A stretch of DNA of 64,000 nucleotides from Pelomonas paludis (GTDB lineage Bacteria; Pseudomonadota; Gammaproteobacteria; Burkholderiales; Burkholderiaceae_C), in the NCBI RefSeq assembly GCF_039872745.1, contig NZ_JBDPZD010000002.1, positions 1,129,846 through 1,193,845 of the forward strand, given 5' to 3'. Shown piece by piece: positions 43,858 to 52,165 of this stretch (the first letter of the stretch is position 1; each line of letters starts with the position of its first letter). The position numbers and the translations under genes are program-made. Under the pieces are notes generated by a model that saw only the letters and a program-made list of their open reading frames with translations, was not told the origin of the DNA and did not search any database.

Positions 43858-44894
43858 GGCCAGGCTTCGTCCCCACGCAGCACCCGCACCGCCGGCACAA
43901 CCCGCTGACCGGGCGCAGCATCCTGGTCTCGCCGCAGCGCAATCTGCGGCCTTGGCAGGGCGCACAGGAGGCGCCCGACTTGGGCGAGCGTCTCGCCCAC
44001 GACCCGAGCTGCTACCTCTGCCCCGGCAATGCGCGCGCAGGCGGCGTGGCCAACCCGGCCTACGCGGGCACCTACGTCTTCCCGAACGACTTCCCGGCCC
44101 TGCAGCCGGACACGCCCGCGCCCGCCAACGAGGGGGGCCTGTTCGCCATCACGCCGGCCCGCGGCGAGGCGCGCGTGCTGTGCTTTTCTGAAAACCATTC
44201 GCTGACCCTGCCCGAGCTCTCGCAAAGCGCGCTGGAAGGCGTCGTGCAGGCCTGGGTGGCGCTGCAGGCGGAACTGGGCCAGCGCTGGCGCTCGGTGCAG
44301 CTCTTCGAGAACAAGGGCGCCATGATGGGTTGCTCCAGCCCGCACCCGCACGGCCAGGTCTGGGCGACTGACTTCCTGCCCGACGAGGTCGAGCGCGAGG
44401 ACCGCGCCCAGGCCGCCTACCTGTCTCGCCTCGGGCGCAATCTGCTGCTGGACTACGCCCAGTTGGAGGTGCAGTCCGGCGAGCGCATCGTCGAGCTCAA
44501 CGAGCACTGGCTCGCCGTCGTGCCCTTCTGGGCTGCCTGGCCCTTCGAGACGCTGGTGCTGCCACGCGCACATGCGGCCCGCATGACCGACCTCGACGCA
44601 CCGCGCCAGTCAGCCCTGGCCAGCCTGCTCAAGGCCCTGACCACGCGCTACGACAACCTCTTCAACTGCTCGTTCCCGTACTCCATGGGCTGGCACGGTG
44701 CGCCGTCAGACGCTGCCGACACCCAGGCCTGGCTCTTGCACGCGCACTTCTACCCGCCGCTGCTGCGCTCGGCCACGGTGCGCAAGTTCATGGTGGGCTT
44801 CGAGATGCTGGGCGAGGCCCAGCGCGACCTCACGCCCGAGCAAGCCGCAGCCCGGCTGCGCGCCACGCCGTCCGCCCACTACCGCCACCGATGA
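43854..44894 (+). CDS. galT: Galactose-1-phosphate uridylyltransferase
   Basis: A 346-residue HIT-superfamily enzyme, normal length for GalT. The catalytic His lies in SSPHPHGQVWA, and zinc ligands are the Cys pair in CYLCPGN together with later His residues. FENKGAMMGCS and AAWPFETLVLP are family blocks. It exchanges UMP between UDP-glucose and galactose 1-phosphate. It overlaps gguB upstream and galK downstream by 4 bp each. galE is not in the window. Confidence 0.95.
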   Translation: MRPGFVPTQHPHRRHNPLTGRSILVSPQRNLRPWQGAQEAPDLGERLAHDPSCYLCPGNARAGGVANPAYAGTYVFPNDFPALQPDTPAPANEGGLFAITPARGEARVLCFSENHSLTLPELSQSALEGVVQAWVALQAELGQRWRSVQLFENKGAMMGCSSPHPHGQVWATDFLPDEVEREDRAQAAYLSRLGRNLLLDYAQLEVQSGERIVELNEHWLAVVPFWAAWPFETLVLPRAHAARMTDLDAPRQSALASLLKALTTRYDNLFNCSFPYSMGWHGAPSDAADTQAWLLHAHFYPPLLRSATVRKFMVGFEMLGEAQRDLTPEQAAARLRATPSAHYRHR

Positions 44895-46036
44895 ACGCCG
44901 TCTCCCCTCTCGACGCCCTGCGCAGTGCTTTCCAGCATTGGTCCGGCCAGGCGCCTGACACCGTCGTGCGCGCCCCGGGCCGCGTCAATCTCGTGGGCGA
45001 GCACACCGACTACAACGACGGCTTCTGCCTGCCCGTCGCCATCGACCGCTGGACCTGGGTGGCCCTGCGCCTGCGCACCGACAGCACGGTGCGCGTGCGC
45101 GCACTGGACCTGGGCCTGCCCGACGACTGCTTCGCCCTGGATGCCCCGCTGCAGCCCCTGCCCCAGCCGCACTGGGCCAACTACGTGCGCGGCGTGCTGC
45201 ACGCCATCCAGTCGCGCGGCCATGCGCTGCGTGGCATGGACATCGCCATCACCGGCAACGTGCCGCAGGGCGCAGGCCTGAGCTCGTCGGCCTCGCTCGA
45301 AGTGGCGCTGGCCGAGGGCGTGCGCCGCAGCCACGCCCTGCCCCTCAGCGGCCACGACCTGGCCCGCATCGGCCAACAGGCCGAGCACGAGTTTGCCGGC
45401 TGCCGCTGCGGCATCATGGACCAGCTGTGCTCGGCCCTCGGCGAAGCCGGCAGCGCCCTGCTGCTGGACACCCGCAGCCTGGCGGTGCAGGCCTTCCCCA
45501 TGCCTGCTGAGCTGGCCGTGGTGGTGATCGAGTCGCGCATCCAGCGCGGCCTGGTCGAGAGCGCCTACAACGACCGCCGGCGCGAATGCGAAGAAGCCAC
45601 CCGCGCGCTGGGCCTGCCGTCCCTGCGCGAGGCCCAGATGGCTGACCTCACGCGGCTGGACGGCACATTGCTGCGCCGCGCCCGCCACGTGGTGACCGAC
45701 AGCGCACGCGCCATGCAACTGGCCACGCTGCTGGCCTCGGGCGACCTCGTCGCCATCGGCCGCCTGCTGCGCGAGGCCCATGCCTCGCAACGCGACGACT
45801 TCGAGATCAGCCGGCCCGAGATGGACGCCCTCGTCACGCTGTGCAACGACGCCATCGGCCCCGAAGGCGGTGCCCGCATGACCGGCGGCGGCTTCGGCGG
45901 CTGCGTCGTGGCCCTGCTGCCGCACGCCCGCGTGCCCGCCCTGCAGGCCGCCCTGAACGCCGGCTATCGCGCTCCGAATGGCGAGCCTGCCGTACTGCAC
46001 CGCTGCCAGCCCACGGCCGGCGCGGGGCTTGCCTGA
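44891..46036 (+). CDS. galK: Galactokinase
   Basis: A 381-residue GHMP kinase, the same length class as E. coli GalK (382). The galactokinase signature GRVNLVGEHTDYNDG is at residues 30-44, the ATP-binding GLSSSASLE at about 135, and the third motif MTGGGFGGCVVAL near residue 335. It phosphorylates galactose at C1. Its start overlaps the galT stop (ATGA). In this operon it handles galactose imported by the ABC system or released by GH35 and GH27. Confidence 0.95.
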   Translation: MNAVSPLDALRSAFQHWSGQAPDTVVRAPGRVNLVGEHTDYNDGFCLPVAIDRWTWVALRLRTDSTVRVRALDLGLPDDCFALDAPLQPLPQPHWANYVRGVLHAIQSRGHALRGMDIAITGNVPQGAGLSSSASLEVALAEGVRRSHALPLSGHDLARIGQQAEHEFAGCRCGIMDQLCSALGEAGSALLLDTRSLAVQAFPMPAELAVVVIESRIQRGLVESAYNDRRRECEEATRALGLPSLREAQMADLTRLDGTLLRRARHVVTDSARAMQLATLLASGDLVAIGRLLREAHASQRDDFEISRPEMDALVTLCNDAIGPEGGARMTGGGFGGCVVALLPHARVPALQAALNAGYRAPNGEPAVLHRCQPTAGAGLA

Positions 46037-46134
46037 GCGTGACGGTGAGGAGTGCCCCTGAGGCCGACGCGCATCTCGCGCGCGACAATTCCCTGTTCGC
46101 TGGCGAGCCGACCAGCCCGCCCGATCCCATTGCG

Positions 46135-46965
46135 ATGACCCTTCAGCCCTCCAACGACGCCACCCACCTGCCTCCCGAGGCCCAGGCGTCACGCAAGAGC
46201 CGGCACGACAGCATCGTGGCTGAGCTGGGTGTGGGCATCGTCTCGGGTGAGTTCCCGTCTGGCACGACGCTGCCGCCTGAAGCCATCCTGCTCGACCGAT
46301 TCGGCGTCAGCCGCTCGGCGCTGCGCGAAGCCATTCGCGTGCTGTCCGCCAAGGGCCTCGTTGTTTCGCGCCAGCGCACGGGCGTGGTGGTGCGTCCGGC
46401 CAGCCAATGGCATCTGCTGGACCCCGACGTGCTGGCCTGGCTGGTGGCCAGCCAGCCGCAGGCCGAATTCCTGCGCAACCTGCTCGATGTGCGCCGCGTG
46501 ATCGAACCCGGCACGGCCGCGCTGGCTGCGCTGGCCGCCACCCAGGACGAGCTGACCGGCATCCGCGATGCCTACGAGCGCATGGAAGCCGCCGTTGACT
46601 CGCCGGGGGCGGGGCTGGAGCCCGACGTGGACTTCCACCGCCGCATCGCCGAGGCCACGCATAACCCGCTGCTGGCCCACATCGGCAGCATGCTGTCGCT
46701 GGCGCTGCGCGAGTCCATCCAGGTCTCGAACCAGGCGCCCAACACGCATGTGCTCTCGCTGCCCCGGCACAAGGCCGTGCTCACGGCCCTGGAGCACCGC
46801 GATGCGCTCGCCGCCCGACAGGCGGTGCTGGTGCTGCTGGACATGACCACCGCCGACCTCGCACAGGCCCTGCACCTGGACATGTCCGGCGAGCTGGGCG
46901 CCGAGGCCGAGACGCCCGCCGCCGCACCGGCAGCTCGCAGCCGCATGGCTCGCAGCCTAGGCTGA
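46135..46965 (+). CDS. GntR/FCD-family regulator
   Basis: A 276-residue FadR-subfamily regulator. The winged helix contains LPPEAILLDRFGVSRSALREAIRVLSAKGLV and the FCD domain supplies metal/ligand His residues (DVDFHRRIAEATHN, LPRHKAVLTAL). The form resembles DgoR/UxuR-like repressors of sugar-acid genes. It follows galK by 98 bp on the same strand and probably ends the udh operon. A palindromic TTGTC-T-GACAA at 40283 may be its site, giving feedback control. A GTG at 46039, in frame, would add 32 residues. Confidence 0.85.
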   Translation: MTLQPSNDATHLPPEAQASRKSRHDSIVAELGVGIVSGEFPSGTTLPPEAILLDRFGVSRSALREAIRVLSAKGLVVSRQRTGVVVRPASQWHLLDPDVLAWLVASQPQAEFLRNLLDVRRVIEPGTAALAALAATQDELTGIRDAYERMEAAVDSPGAGLEPDVDFHRRIAEATHNPLLAHIGSMLSLALRESIQVSNQAPNTHVLSLPRHKAVLTALEHRDALAARQAVLVLLDMTTADLAQALHLDMSGELGAEAETPAAAPAARSRMARSLG

Positions 46966-46978
46966 GCCATCACGGCTC

Positions 46979-47004
46979 CGGCAGCGCCGCACCCGGCGCT
47001 GCCG
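46979..47004. terminator. Bidirectional terminator hairpin
   Basis: CGGCAGCGCCG (46979-46989) and CGGCGCTGCCG (46994-47004) form a perfect 11-bp stem with a 4-nt loop in the 46-bp gap between the convergent GntR and chvE genes. No T-run is present. Confidence 0.55.
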
Positions 47005-47011
47005 CACTGTC

Positions 47012-48070
47012 TCAGCGCAGCTGGGATTCCTTGTAGTAGCCGGAGTCGACCAGCAGGGCCTTCCAGTTGCTCGCGTCGACGGTGACTGGCTTGAGCAGGT
47101 AGGCCGGCACGACCTTCACGCCATTGTTGTAGGTCTTGGTGTCGTTGACCTCGGGCGTCTTGCCGGCGACCAGCGCATCCACCATCGAGGCCGTCACCTT
47201 GGCCAGCTCACGCGTGTCCTTGTAGATGGTCGAGTGCTGCTCGCCCTTGAGGATGGACTTCACCGACGGGATCTCTGCGTCCTGGCCAGACACCGCCGGG
47301 CACGGCTGCTTGGCCGTGCAGTAGCCCACGCCCTTGAGCGAGGACAGGATGCCGATGGAGATGCCGTCATACGGCGACAGCACGGCGTGGACCTTCTCGG
47401 TGCCGAAGAAGGCCGAGAGCAGGTTGTCCATGCGGGCCTGGGCGGTGGCGCCATCCCAGCGCAGCGTGCCCACCTTGTTCATGCCCAACTGCTTGCTGCG
47501 GATGACGAGCTTGCCGCTGTCCAGGTAGGGCTTGAGCACGCTCATCGCGCCGTCATAGAAAAAGTAGGCGTTGTTGTCGTCCGGCGAGCCGCCGAACAAC
47601 TCGATGTTGAACGGCCCCTTGCCCTGCTTGAGCCCCAGCTTGTCGACGATGGAGCCGGCTTGCAGCACGCCCACCTGGAAGTTATCGAAGGTGGCGTAGT
47701 AGTCGACGTTCTTGGTGCCCTTGATCAGGCGGTCGTAGGCGATGACCTTGATGCCCTGGTTCGCTGCGTTCTGCAGCACCTTGCTGAGCGTCGTGCCGTC
47801 GATGGCCGCGACCACCAGCACCTTCACGCCCTTGGTGATCAGGTTCTCGATCTGCGCCAGCTGGTTGGGGATCTCATCCTCGGCGTACTGCAGGTCCGCC
47901 TTGTAGCCGCGCGCCTGCAGCTCCTTGACCATGTTGGCACCATCGCTGATCCAGCGCGCCGAGGACTTGGTCGGCATCGCGATGCCGATGGTGCCCTTGC
48001 TTTGTGCGTGGGCTGAGACGGCGGCCGCAGCCAGAGCAAGGACGAGGGCGCAGGACTTCAAGAATTTCAA
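47012..48070 (-). CDS. chvE: ChvE-like sugar-binding protein
   Basis: A 352-residue periplasmic binding protein. The signal peptide MKFLKSCALVLALAAAAVSAHA precedes QSKGTIGIAMPTKSSARWISDG, which is the N-terminus of Agrobacterium ChvE almost word for word. FGGSPDDNNAYFFYDGAM and CPAVSGQDAEIPSVKSI are further family blocks. It should deliver several monosaccharides to GguAB. I chose a TTG start at 48070 because GGAG sits 7 nt upstream and the signal peptide then begins MKFLK; a TTG 12 nt earlier is also open. It is on the opposite strand from gguAB, 3.2 kb away, whereas in Agrobacterium chvE precedes gguAB. Confidence 0.92.
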   Translation of the reverse strand: MKFLKSCALVLALAAAAVSAHAQSKGTIGIAMPTKSSARWISDGANMVKELQARGYKADLQYAEDEIPNQLAQIENLITKGVKVLVVAAIDGTTLSKVLQNAANQGIKVIAYDRLIKGTKNVDYYATFDNFQVGVLQAGSIVDKLGLKQGKGPFNIELFGGSPDDNNAYFFYDGAMSVLKPYLDSGKLVIRSKQLGMNKVGTLRWDGATAQARMDNLLSAFFGTEKVHAVLSPYDGISIGILSSLKGVGYCTAKQPCPAVSGQDAEIPSVKSILKGEQHSTIYKDTRELAKVTASMVDALVAGKTPEVNDTKTYNNGVKVVPAYLLKPVTVDASNWKALLVDSGYYKESQLR

Positions 48071-48127
48071 GGGGAACTCCAAGGACAGGGGCCAAGCCCG
48101 AAGCTAGGCAGCCCTGCAGGCAAGACG

Positions 48128-48159
48128 GGCCGTACGGCCGATTGATCGATCCATCGGCC
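48128..48159. promoter_or_regulatory. Overlapping palindromes upstream of chvE
   Basis: GGCCGTACGGCC (48128-48139) is a perfect 12-bp palindrome. GGCCGAT (48136-48142) and ATCGGCC (48153-48159) add an overlapping 7-bp inverted repeat. They lie 58-89 bp before the chvE start codon and may be an operator or leader hairpins. Confidence 0.45.
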
Positions 48160-48192
48160 CCAGGGCGCCGTGGTCGGCAAGGTGTGTTGCGC

Positions 48193-48250
48193 GCAGCAAA
48201 TGCGCGGCGCCCAACGGCGCGGATTATTTGCTGCCGCCACAATCCGCGCC
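48193..48250 (-). ncRNA. Candidate H-type pseudoknot in the chvE leader
   Basis: Read on the minus strand, stem 1 pairs GGCGCGGATT (48250-48241) with AATCCGCGCC (48225-48216), a perfect 10 bp. The loop of stem 1 contains GCAGCAAAT (48234-48226), which pairs perfectly with ATTTGCTGC (48201-48193) downstream, 9 bp. Connecting loops are 6, 0 and 14 nt, which is geometrically acceptable for an H-type pseudoknot. It lies between the rplQ terminator and chvE, so it would be in the chvE leader if the promoter is near 48260. No known riboswitch class is recognised. Confidence 0.45.
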
Positions 48251-48279
48251 TCCATGAATCCTCTAGGCGCTTCAGGCAC

Positions 48280-48303
48280 AAAAAAGCCCGCACAAGGCGG
48301 GCT
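48280..48303 (-). terminator. Intrinsic terminator of the alpha operon (after rplQ)
   Basis: On the minus strand AGCCCGC (48303-48297) and GCGGGCT (48291-48285) form a 7-bp stem with a 5-nt loop directly followed by a run of six T. It lies 35 bp after the rplQ stop. Confidence 0.88.
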
Positions 48304-48337
48304 CTATGGGTTTGCAGCCTGGGCGGCGGCGCGCGCT

Positions 48338-48736
48338 TTATTCAGCGACGGCGTCAGCCGGGGCAGCTTCGCCGCCATCAGGACGGTCCACCAGCTCGAC
48401 GAAAGCCATGGGGGCGTTGTCGCCGATGCGGAAGCCCATCTTCAGGATGCGGGTGTAGCCGCCCGGACGGGTGTTGTAGCGCGGGCCCAGCTCGTTGAAG
48501 AGCTTGGTCACGATGTCGCGGTCGCGCAGGCGGTCAAAGGCCAGGCGGCGGTTGGCGACGGTGGCTTCCTTGGCCAGGGTGATCAGCGGCTCGACGATGC
48601 GACGCAGTTCCTTGGCCTTCGGGAGGGTGGTCTTGATGGCTTCGTGCTGCAGCAGCGAGACCGCCATGTTGCGGAACATCGCCTTGCGATGCTCGCTGGT
48701 GCGGTTCAGCTTGCGGAGGCCGTTACGGTGACGCAT
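48338..48736 (-). CDS. rplQ: 50S ribosomal protein L17
   Basis: 132 residues, starting MRHRNGLRKLNRTSEHRKAM, the invariant L17 start. It sits near the polypeptide exit tunnel of the large subunit. It is the last gene of the superoperon and ends before a clear terminator. It is separated from rpoA by 209 bp that hold a repeat element, longer than usual for this gene pair. The last 15 residues (DGGEAAPADAVAE) are an acidic tail. Confidence 0.97.
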   Translation of the reverse strand: MRHRNGLRKLNRTSEHRKAMFRNMAVSLLQHEAIKTTLPKAKELRRIVEPLITLAKEATVANRRLAFDRLRDRDIVTKLFNELGPRYNTRPGGYTRILKMGFRIGDNAPMAFVELVDRPDGGEAAPADAVAE

Positions 48737-48863
48737 GGTGCTTGTCCTTTCCTACTCTCTGTAATGCCAGCAGCCGTATCAGGTACTGCCGGGTGCACCG
48801 ACTGAGGTTGGTCAACACCTCAGCCATTCTTCAAACTTCAACCACTCACCCGACCGATTCAGC

Positions 48864-48941
48864 GGCACTGGTGGAACTGGCTTTGCCAGGCCACTCAGTG
48901 CGCCCCCTTGAGGGGGCCGGCGAAGCCGGTAGGGGGTGGTC
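48864..48941. repeat. REP-like palindromic repeat between rpoA and rplQ
   Basis: Three hairpins follow each other: GTGG..CTGGC-TTT-GCCAG.CCAC (48870-48893), CCCCC-TTGA-GGGGG (48903-48916) and CCGGC-GAA-GCCGG (48917-48929), then TAGGGGGTGG. Stacked small palindromes of this type are scattered between genes in Burkholderiales genomes. No T-run is present, so read-through into rplQ is expected. Confidence 0.6.
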
Positions 48942-48945
48942 TAAA

Positions 48946-49935
48946 TCAGCGCTTGTCCAGACCCTGGGGAGGCCAGTTCTCGAGACGAGCACCCAAGGTG
49001 AGGCCGCGCGAAGCGAGCACTTCCTTGATCTCGTTGAGCGACTTGCGACCCAGGTTCGGGGTCTTGAGCAGCTCGGTCTCGGTACGCTGGATGAGGTCGC
49101 CGATGTAATAGATGTTTTCGGCCTTGAGGCAGTTGGCCGAACGCACGGTGAGTTCGAGCTCGTCCACGGGGCGCAGCAGGATCGGGTCGAAGCTGCCAGC
49201 GCGTTGGGCCGGCTGGTCGAAGGCGTCGACCAAGTCGGTGCCTTGCAACTGCGCGAACACCGCGAGTTGCTCAACCAGGATCTTGGCCGAAGCGCGGATC
49301 GCTTCCTCGGGCGAGATGGCGCCGTTGGTTTCGATCTCCATCACCAGCTTGTCGAGGTCGGTACGCTGCTCGACGCGGGCGTTCTCGACCGCGTAGCTGA
49401 CGCGGCGCACGGGGCTGAACGAAGCGTCCAGGACGATGCGGCCAATGCTCTTGGTCGGCTCGTCGCCGAAGCGGCGCATGGTGCCGGGCACATAGCCACG
49501 GCCCTTCTCGACCTTGATCTGCATGTCCAGCTTGCCGCCTTGCGACAGGTGGGCGATGACGTGGTCGGGGTTGATGATCTCGACGTCGTGCGGAGTCTGG
49601 ATGTCGGCCGCCGTGACGGGGCCTTCGCCTTCCTTGCGCAGCACAAGGGTGACTTCTTCGCGGTTATGCAGACGGAAGACCACGCCCTTGAGGTTCAGCA
49701 TGATGTGAACCACGTCCTCTTGCACGCCGTCGATGGCCGAGTACTCGTGCAGCACGCCGGCGATGGTGACTTCCGTCGGCGCATAACCCACCATCGACGA
49801 GAGCAGCACACGGCGCAGGGCGTTGCCCAGAGTGTGACCGTAGCCGCGTTCGAACGGCTCCAGCGTGACCTTGGCGCGATGACCGCCCAGGGGCTCCACG
49901 TTGATGGACTTGGGTTTGAGCAGATTGGTTTGCAT
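48946..49935 (-). CDS. rpoA: RNA polymerase alpha subunit
   Basis: 329 residues, the same length as E. coli RpoA. The N-terminal assembly domain (FERGYGHTLGNALRRVLLSSM) and the C-terminal DNA/activator-binding domain (ELTVRSANCLKAENIYYIGDLIQRTE, NLGRKSLNEIKEVLASRGL) are complete. It scaffolds beta and beta' and contacts UP elements and activators. Gene order rpsD-rpoA-rplQ is standard. Confidence 0.98.
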   Translation of the reverse strand: MQTNLLKPKSINVEPLGGHRAKVTLEPFERGYGHTLGNALRRVLLSSMVGYAPTEVTIAGVLHEYSAIDGVQEDVVHIMLNLKGVVFRLHNREEVTLVLRKEGEGPVTAADIQTPHDVEIINPDHVIAHLSQGGKLDMQIKVEKGRGYVPGTMRRFGDEPTKSIGRIVLDASFSPVRRVSYAVENARVEQRTDLDKLVMEIETNGAISPEEAIRASAKILVEQLAVFAQLQGTDLVDAFDQPAQRAGSFDPILLRPVDELELTVRSANCLKAENIYYIGDLIQRTETELLKTPNLGRKSLNEIKEVLASRGLTLGARLENWPPQGLDKR

Positions 49936-50068
49936 GAGGTCTTTCTATCAATACCCTCGGTTCGTTACACCGATAAGGCTGAGGACCAACCGGGGCCGAG
50001 ACAACCAGCACCCGGACGAGGAAACGCCGACTCGACCCCAGACAGGCCGAATCGGCGCACAGGAAACA

Positions 50069-50692
<624 letters not shown>

Positions 50693-50901
50693 TTTGCGTG
50701 TCCTTGATAGTCAATCTGACGTTTGACGGGCGCAAGGCCCAGTTCAAACGCGAGTCCAGCCGGTGTTGTTGTGAGCTTGGACGGTGGGCTTAAACGTGAA
50801 GAGACCTGCCCTTCAACGTGGAAGCCGGCGAAGCACTTGCGTGCCCGCCGGCGTCATGGGAAGCGTGAAATTATCGCACTGCTTCCCGAATCTGACTCCG
50901 A

Positions 50902-51306
50902 TCAGATGCGACGACGCTTCTGAGGGCGGCAGCCGTTGTGCGGCACGGGCGTCACGTCAGAGATCGAGGTGATGCGGATGCCAAGCGCAGCCAGCGCGCG
51001 AACCGACGACTCACGACCCGGGCCAGGGCCCTTGATCTTGACGTCCAGGTTCTTGATGCCCTGCTCTTGCGCGGCACGGCCGGCCACTTCGGCCGCCACC
51101 TGGGCTGCGAAAGGCGTCGACTTGCGCGAGCCCTTGAAGCCCTGACCACCCGACGAAGCCCAGGACAGGGCACCGCCTTGACGGTCAGTGATGGTGATGA
51201 TGGTGTTGTTGAACGAGGCGTGGACGTGCGCAATGCCGTCCGCCACGTTCTTGCGAACCTTCTTGCGAACGCGCTGGGCCGCCGAGTTGTTAGGTGCTTT
51301 TGCCAT
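50902..51306 (-). CDS. rpsK: 30S ribosomal protein S11
   Basis: 134 residues with the S11 core NVADGIAHVHASFNNTIITITDRQGGALSWASSGGQGFKGSRKSTPFAAQ and the C-terminus VTPVPHNGCRPQKRRRI. It lies in the platform of the small subunit near the E site. It is 29 bp downstream of rpsM. Confidence 0.98.
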   Translation of the reverse strand: MAKAPNNSAAQRVRKKVRKNVADGIAHVHASFNNTIITITDRQGGALSWASSGGQGFKGSRKSTPFAAQVAAEVAGRAAQEQGIKNLDVKIKGPGPGRESSVRALAALGIRITSISDVTPVPHNGCRPQKRRRI

Positions 51307-51335
51307 GTTGACCTTCTTTCAGTGCCGGACCGCGA

Positions 51336-51698
51336 TCACTTCTTGCCCGCGATCGCCTTACGCGGACCCTTGCGGGTGCGGGCGTTCGTACGGGTGCGTT
51401 GACCACGCATCGGCAGACCACGGCGGTGACGGAAGCCGCGGTAGCAACCGAGGTCCATCAGACGCTTGATGTTGATGGACTGCTCGCGGCGCAGATCGCC
51501 CTCGATGGTCAGCTTGTTGACTTCGTCGCGGATCTTTTCCAGATCAGCGTCGGTCAGGTCCCTGACTTTCTTGGAGAACGGAATGCCGCAGGTCGAGCAG
51601 ATTTTCTGCGCGGTCGTGCGACCAATGCCATAGATGCTCGTCAGACCGATTTCGGTGTGCTTCTGCGGCGGAATATTGATACCAGCGATACGTGCCAT
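51336..51698 (-). CDS. rpsM: 30S ribosomal protein S13
   Basis: 120 residues starting MARIAGINIPPQKHTEIGLTSIYGIG and ending in a basic tail (RTRTNARTRKGPRKAIAGKK). It is in the head of the small subunit and contacts the P-site tRNA and L5. It follows rpmJ by 28 bp and heads the alpha group rpsM-rpsK-rpsD-rpoA-rplQ. Confidence 0.98.
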   Translation of the reverse strand: MARIAGINIPPQKHTEIGLTSIYGIGRTTAQKICSTCGIPFSKKVRDLTDADLEKIRDEVNKLTIEGDLRREQSINIKRLMDLGCYRGFRHRRGLPMRGQRTRTNARTRKGPRKAIAGKK

Positions 51699-51726
51699 GG
51701 TGTTCCTCTAAACCTTTGTCGCCCAA

Positions 51727-51840
51727 TCAGCCTTGGCGCTGCTTGTGACGGGGATCGGTGCAGATCACTCGCACCACGCCCTTGCGGCGGATGATCTTGC
51801 AATTGCGGCACATTTGCTTGACGGATGCCGAAACTTTCAT
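51727..51840 (-). CDS. rpmJ: 50S ribosomal protein L36 (zinc-binding form)
   Basis: A 37-residue gene, MKVSASVKQMCRNCKIIRRK then GVVRVICTDPRHKQRQG. Cys11, Cys14, Cys27 and His32 form the zinc ribbon of the C+ type. It lies between infA and rpsM, the usual place. Loss of this form is common in zinc-saving paralogues, so this is the primary copy. Confidence 0.96.
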   Translation of the reverse strand: MKVSASVKQMCRNCKIIRRKGVVRVICTDPRHKQRQG

Positions 51841-51899
51841 GGTCTGCTCCTAGGCCTGCTCTCTTGTGTTCTTACGTGTTGCCGGGGTTGTCAGCTCGC

Positions 51900-52118
51900 T
51901 CACTTCGCCCGGAACACGATGCGAGCACGGGTCAAATCGTAGGGCGTCAGTTCGACGGTCACTTTGTCGCCAGGCAGGATGCGGATGTAGTGCATGCGCA
52001 TCTTGCCGGAGATGTGGCCGAGCACGACGTGCCCGTTCTCCAGCTTCACCCGAAACGTAGCGTTGGGAAGATTCTCAAGAATCTCGCCCTGCATTTGAAT
52101 GACGTCGTCTTTCGCCAT
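51900..52118 (-). CDS. infA: Translation initiation factor IF-1
   Basis: 72 residues, the same length as E. coli IF-1, of S1/OB fold: MAKDDVIQMQGEILENLPNA, then TFRVKLENGHVVLGHISGKM and the C-terminus YDLTRARIVFRAK. It binds the A site of the 30S subunit during initiation. It is between secY and rpmJ. Confidence 0.97.
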   Translation of the reverse strand: MAKDDVIQMQGEILENLPNATFRVKLENGHVVLGHISGKMRMHYIRILPGDKVTVELTPYDLTRARIVFRAK

Positions 52119-52165
52119 GCCTACGGTTGGGGGTTGACTGAATGGGGTGAAAAATCTGTTCTCGC

